The position numbers and the translations under genes were made by a program. Positions 7,274 to 9,741 of a stretch of DNA of 9,741 bases are shown in pieces. This DNA is from DATBFX01 sp036558305 (GTDB lineage: Bacteria; Chloroflexota; Chloroflexia; Thermomicrobiales; UBA6265). Where the stretch lies: assembly GCA_036558305.1 (NCBI GenBank), contig DATBFX010000515.1, forward strand, positions 1-9,741, given 5' to 3'. Position 1 is the first letter of the stretch, and every line of letters starts with the position of its first letter. The notes beneath the pieces are model-generated. The model had not been told where the DNA came from. It saw nothing but the letters and a program-made list of their open reading frames with translations, and did no database searches.

Positions 7274-7402
7274 TCACAACGAGAGCAGGATCGTGGCGAC
7301 GGTGATCATCGCCCAGGAGTTGGCCGCCGCTTCTCCCAGCGCATAGTCAATTCGGGGCAGATCATGCCGCCGATGATACAGCACGATCGCGTTTGCAGAC
7401 AC
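7274..7402 (-). CDS. Possible 42-aa peptide with hydrophobic C-terminus
   Basis: GTG 7402 has GGAG 8 nt upstream and opens a 42-codon frame (VSANAIVLYHRRHDLPRIDY, then ALGEAAANSWAMITVATILLSL). The last 14 or so residues are hydrophobic and could be a short C-terminal membrane anchor. The preceding part is basic with a His-Arg-Arg-His patch. Its TGA overlaps a potential GTG start of the hydrolase gene (GTGA at 7274-7277), a common sign of coupled genes. It matches no family I know. A good ribosome binding site and the overlap are the evidence; its small size keeps confidence low. Confidence 0.4.
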   Translation of the reverse strand: MSANAIVLYHRRHDLPRIDYALGEAAANSWAMITVATILLSL

Positions 7403-7562
7403 GTCCTGGTCTCCGTTGTTTTCATATCTCACCGACCTGCAGGCCATTGACGACGAGCGAGGACAGGAACCTGGGATTGCCATTGTTTTGACAACTCTAC
7501 AGCAGCGAGTAGTACGCTCTTCCCAACATCCTCACTGTTCTGACTTTCCCCGGTTCCCCCTC

Positions 7563-7591
7563 TTGCGTCTGTAGAACATTTGTTCTATTCT
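7563..7591 (+). promoter_or_regulatory. Promoter of the imuB operon
   Basis: TTGCGT (7563-7568) and TATTCT (7586-7591) are separated by 17 nt, a moderate sigma-70 match. Nearly the whole spacer is taken up by the LexA palindrome, so repressor binding would block RNA polymerase. Transcription would start near 7598, about 80 nt before the imuB ATG. A TTGACA at 7488-7493 lies further upstream but has no matching -10. Confidence 0.55.
7572..7587. promoter_or_regulatory. LexA binding site (SOS box)
   Basis: TAGAAC-ATTT-GTTCTA is a perfect 16-bp palindrome containing GAAC-N4-GTTC, the LexA consensus known from Bacillus and actinobacteria and similar in other Gram-positive-type phyla. It lies between the -35 and -10 and 90 nt before imuB. 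Induction after DNA damage, when RecA triggers LexA self-cleavage, is the expected behaviour. Confidence 0.85.
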
Positions 7592-7677
7592 CTTGGCGAG
7601 GGCATACGGATGCCGTGTCCGGACGCCCGAAGACGGGGTGCACGGCGTGCCGAGGCGCGGGAAGGGAGGGCTTGGCG

Positions 7678-8877
7678 ATGGGCGTTGCCTGCGTCTACGT
7701 GCCGCATTTTGCCTTGCGGATGGCGTTGTTGGAACGGCCGGGGCTCGACGGGACGCCGCTCGTCTTGACCTCGCCGCCCAACAGCCGGGTCGTCGTTGCC
7801 GATTGCACGCGGGAGGCGATGGAGCAGGGGGTCAAACCGGGGATGCCGCTGCGGGAGGTGACGGCGCTCTGCCCGGAGGTGGTCTTTATCCAGCCAAACC
7901 CGGCCCGCGATGCGGCGGCGTTCGACCGGATCGTCGCGGCGTTGGAGACGTTCAGTCCGCTCGTCGAGCCGGGGGAAACCGGGTGCTGCTACGTCGATCT
8001 GCAGGGGTTGGAGCGCCACGACGCGACGGTCGAAGACGCGATGCAGCGGCTGCTCGGTCTGGTGCCGCGGGTGCTGCGACCGCGGGCCGGGGTGGCGCCG
8101 GGCAAGTTCGCCGCCTGGGTGGCGGCGCGGCGGGCGCCTCCGGGGGGAGTCCGGGTCGTGGCACCGGGCGAGGTCGTGCCGTTTCTCGCTCCGGTACCGG
8201 TCGATTGGCTGCCGGTGCCGGACGAGTTGCGGGCGCGGTTGGGCCGACTCGGCTTGCGGACGTTGGGCGAATTCGCGGCGCTACCGATGCCGGCCGTCCA
8301 GGCCCGGTTCGGACCGGAGGGACGGCGCGGCTGGGAGGTGGCGAGTGGGCACGACGACACCGCGGTTTGCCCGCACCCGCGGATTGAGACGGTGGTCGAG
8401 ACGCTGACGCTGCCGGCACCGGCGACGAGCCGGGAGACGCTGCTGATCGGGTTGAAGCGGCTGATCGTCCGCGCCTTCGGGCGACCGGAATTGCGGTTTC
8501 GCCACGTGCGGCAGGCCAGGTTGCGGGTCCTGATCGAGGAGAACCGCTCCTGGGAAAAGGAGATGACGTTCCGGGAACCGGTCGGCCGGGAGCGGGCGAT
8601 CGAGGTCCTGGGACACCGGCTGGCGACGATCGAGTTGCCGGGGGCGGCCGAGGCGATGGCCCTGGAGTTGATCGGGTTGACCGCGGAGACGGCCCACCAG
8701 GAGTTGTTGCCCGGTGCCCTCGGGGCGTTGCGGTCGCGGCGGACGCGGCCGCTGGTCGAGGTGGCCCGTCAGTTGAAGCAGCGGTACGGGGAATCGCCCC
8801 TCTACCGCGTCGTGGAGGTCGAACCATGGTCGCGGATTCCGGAACGTCGCCACGCGCTGCTGGCCTACGACCCTTGA
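7678..8877 (+). CDS. imuB: ImuB-like, catalytically inactive Y-family DNA polymerase homologue
   Basis: ImuB is a non-catalytic Y-family protein that links DnaE2 to the sliding clamp in damage-induced mutagenesis. The 399-aa product starts MGVACVYVPHFALRMALLE, where a true DinB has the metal-binding 'DxDAFFASVE'. The DinB motif 'SIDEAYLD' is here ETGCCYVD (100-107), so the catalytic Asp-Glu pair is Gly-Cys. The fingers/palm helix VADCTREAMEQGVKPGMPL (40-58), LRPRAGVAPGKFAAWVAA (133-150) and the helix-hairpin-helix (about 178-203) are kept. The C-terminus ends PLYRVVEVEPWSRIPERRHA and YDP, typical of ImuB. The ATG has GGGAGGG 7 nt upstream; GTG 7615 would add a Cys/Arg-rich stretch unlike the family. 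The gene is first in the operon behind a LexA box, with DUF6504 and dnaE2 next. Confidence 0.93.
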   Translation: MGVACVYVPHFALRMALLERPGLDGTPLVLTSPPNSRVVVADCTREAMEQGVKPGMPLREVTALCPEVVFIQPNPARDAAAFDRIVAALETFSPLVEPGETGCCYVDLQGLERHDATVEDAMQRLLGLVPRVLRPRAGVAPGKFAAWVAARRAPPGGVRVVAPGEVVPFLAPVPVDWLPVPDELRARLGRLGLRTLGEFAALPMPAVQARFGPEGRRGWEVASGHDDTAVCPHPRIETVVETLTLPAPATSRETLLIGLKRLIVRAFGRPELRFRHVRQARLRVLIEENRSWEKEMTFREPVGRERAIEVLGHRLATIELPGAAEAMALELIGLTAETAHQELLPGALGALRSRRTRPLVEVARQLKQRYGESPLYRVVEVEPWSRIPERRHALLAYDP

Positions 8878-9104
8878 ACGCGCCGCGGCCGGTGCGGGTG
8901 CTGACGGGAGACGGGTTGCCGGTCGCGCTGGTCGAGGGGGAACGGCGGCGCGCGGCGACGGTGGAGGACGCCTGGTACGTCGACGACGAGTGGTGGCGGG
9001 AGCCGATCGCGCGCCGGTACTACCGGATCGTGCTGGAGGACGGGGTGGTGCGGACGGTCTACCAGGACAGGAGGCGCGGCGAGTGGTTCGCGCAGGGGTA
9101 TTAG
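8826..9104 (+). CDS. DUF6504-like small protein of the SOS mutagenesis operon
   Basis: The 92-aa product centres on EDAWYVDDEWWREPIARR and YYRIVLEDG (about 47-73), then a short tail ending WFAQGY. An acidic-aromatic 'DDEWWR' followed by 'RRYYR(I/V)(L/V)LEDG' is what I recall for DUF6504, small proteins found beside imuB and dnaE2 in actinobacteria and Chloroflexota. The function is unknown. ATG 8826 has GGAGG 7 nt upstream and overlaps imuB by 52 nt. TTG 8874 overlaps the imuB stop as TTGA and would give 76 aa, keeping the whole conserved part. There are no membrane segments. Its place between imuB and dnaE2 suggests a role in the mutasome or its control, but this is inference. Confidence 0.82.
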   Translation: MVADSGTSPRAAGLRPLNAPRPVRVLTGDGLPVALVEGERRRAATVEDAWYVDDEWWREPIARRYYRIVLEDGVVRTVYQDRRRGEWFAQGY

Positions 9105-9153
9105 TCGACGAGAAGCGCCATGCTGCCCGTTCCCGTTATGTGGCGTCGTGTCC

Positions 9154-9289
9154 GTCGTCCGCCCGGGGATAAATCCCCGGTCTCACCCAGATAAGCCCTC
9201 TGAAGAGGGCTGAAAAGTGCCGTTCCGTTCAGCCTGCTTGAGCAGGCTTATGGAGGCTTAGCCCGGGGTTTGAACCCCGGGCGGACGAC
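9154..9289. repeat. Multi-palindrome repeat element between DUF6504 gene and dnaE2
   Basis: A perfect 15-bp inverted repeat (9154-9168 and 9275-9289) encloses four further palindromes, each with two central bases: CCGGGGAT-AA-ATCCCCGG (9163-9180), AGCCCTCT-GA-AGAGGGCT (9194-9211), AGCCTGCT-TG-AGCAGGCT (9231-9248) and one with 10-bp arms (9261-9282). It has no coding frame and no transposase. The architecture resembles dispersed REP/MITE-like elements known from several high-GC phyla. It fills most of the 240-bp gap and would sit inside the transcript if dnaE2 is read from the imuB promoter. Confidence 0.85.
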
Positions 9290-9344
9290 CGAATCACACC
9301 TCGTATCCACCCCAACACCCCCGCGATGCCCCGATCGGTAGGCT

Positions 9345-9741
9345 ATGGCCGAGAAAGCCGGACAGGTTGACTACGTCGAACTCCATCTTCACACCGCCTT
9401 CTCCTTTCTCGACGGGGCGTCGTTGGCGGAGGAGTTGGTCGGGCGTGCCGTCGAACTCGGGTATCGGGCGCTGGCGGTGACCGATCACGACGGGTTGTAC
9501 GGGGCGATGGAGTTTGCGCTGGCGGCGAAGGGGGCCGGGATCGCGCCGATCACCGGGGCGGAGGTGACGCTGACCGATGGGACGCACCTGACGCTGTTGG
9601 CCGAGACGAAGGCGGGGTACGCAAATCTGTGCCGGTTGCTGACGGCGGCGCACCATGCGGGGTTGAATGACGGCCCTCACGAATTGGCGCCACGGTCGGG
9701 GGCTTGTAGGGGCGGACCGCCGTGTCCGCCCTCGTCGCGTG
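9345..9741 (+). CDS. dnaE2: Error-prone DNA polymerase III alpha subunit DnaE2 (5' part; 3' end outside window)
   Basis: The first 132 codons are present, covering the start of the PHP domain. VELHLHTAFSFLDGAS (11-26) and LAVTDHDGLYGAMEFALAAK (43-62) carry the metal-binding histidines and Asp (H14, H16, D47, H48). PITGAEVTL (68-76) and LTLLAETKAGYANLCRLLT (82-100) follow in the usual order of C-family polymerases. 'FSFLDGAS' and the location behind imuB favour DnaE2 over the replicative DnaE1, although the diagnostic regions are outside the window. DnaE2 would carry out translesion synthesis with ImuB. ATG 9345 is the most upstream start possible, because an in-frame TAG lies at 9339-9341; GGTAGG is only 2 nt away, so the ribosome binding site is poor. 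Residues from about 120 on are encoded by a dispersed repeat. Confidence 0.9.
   Translation, partial: MAEKAGQVDYVELHLHTAFSFLDGASLAEELVGRAVELGYRALAVTDHDGLYGAMEFALAAKGAGIAPITGAEVTLTDGTHLTLLAETKAGYANLCRLLTAAHHAGLNDGPHELAPRSGACRGGPPCPPSSR
9705..9736. repeat. Dispersed palindrome of the GTAGGGGCGGAC / GTCCGCCC type inside dnaE2
   Basis: GGGCGGAC (9710-9717) and GTCCGCCC (9724-9731) form a perfect 8-bp stem around CGCCGT, preceded by TTGTAGG and followed by TCGTCG. This sequence type is a familiar interspersed repeat in high-GC genomes. In the dnaE2 frame it reads CRGGPPCPPSSR with no stop. Whether the frame is kept beyond it lies outside the window. Confidence 0.7.

Noticed and set aside
7488..7516. 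TTGACA at 7488-7493 as the imuB promoter
   Set aside because: The -35 is perfect, but no acceptable -10 lies 16-18 nt downstream; the pair at 7563-7591 around the LexA box fits better.
7952..8827. Minus-strand 291-codon frame opposite imuB
   Set aside because: Pro/Ser/Ala/Arg-rich antisense shadow with no motif.
9154..9289. CRISPR array
   Set aside because: The palindromes differ from each other and the spacing is irregular, so there is no repeat-spacer periodicity.

Overview
This is a high-GC bacterial window with tightly packed genes. The best guess at its source is Chloroflexota, near the Thermomicrobia. The guess rests on a Ycf45/R3H-type AAA ATPase, an ImuB-DUF6504-DnaE2 mutagenesis operon behind a Gram-positive-type LexA box, many non-ATG starts, and spacers full of short dispersed repeats. 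It is an inference from gene content; no 16S gene or other marker is present.

Left block, minus strand (1-5100). In transcription order: ftsK (DNA translocase), recR (recombination mediator), a protein with two acetyltransferase-like domains, and the 5' part of an R3H/AAA ATPase that runs off the left edge. ftsK, recR and the acetyltransferase gene all end TGA-CG and run, within 2-3 bases, into a short tandem or inverted repeat built around GGCAAG or GAGGCGGC. recR has a good promoter inside the ftsK-recR spacer, with a degenerate LexA-like sequence at its expected start site.

Middle (5101-7402). About 500 bp between ftsK and the next gene hold no convincing gene. They hold 7-bp tandem repeats, a dispersed GC-rich palindrome, a possible 27-codon ORF and a near-consensus sigma-70 promoter. 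That promoter drives a beta-class carbonic-anhydrase-like gene on the plus strand. A three-gene minus-strand cluster converges on it, read right to left: a 42-aa possible membrane peptide, an alpha/beta hydrolase, and a 74-aa protein of unknown function. The two converging stop codons are 7 bp apart.

Right block, plus strand (7563-9741). This is an apparent SOS mutagenesis operon. A perfect palindromic LexA box (GAAC-N4-GTTC) lies between the -35 and -10 of the promoter. It is followed by imuB (a Y-family polymerase-like protein lacking the catalytic Asp-Glu pair), a small DUF6504-like gene overlapping it, and the start of dnaE2 (error-prone DNA polymerase, PHP domain), which runs off the right edge. 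ImuB and DnaE2 normally act together in translesion synthesis. No imuA-like gene lies at the head of this operon. A 136-bp cluster of four palindromes inside an outer 15-bp inverted repeat separates DUF6504 from dnaE2, and a second dispersed palindrome appears to be read in frame inside dnaE2.

No rRNA, tRNA, CRISPR array, transposase or phage gene was seen.
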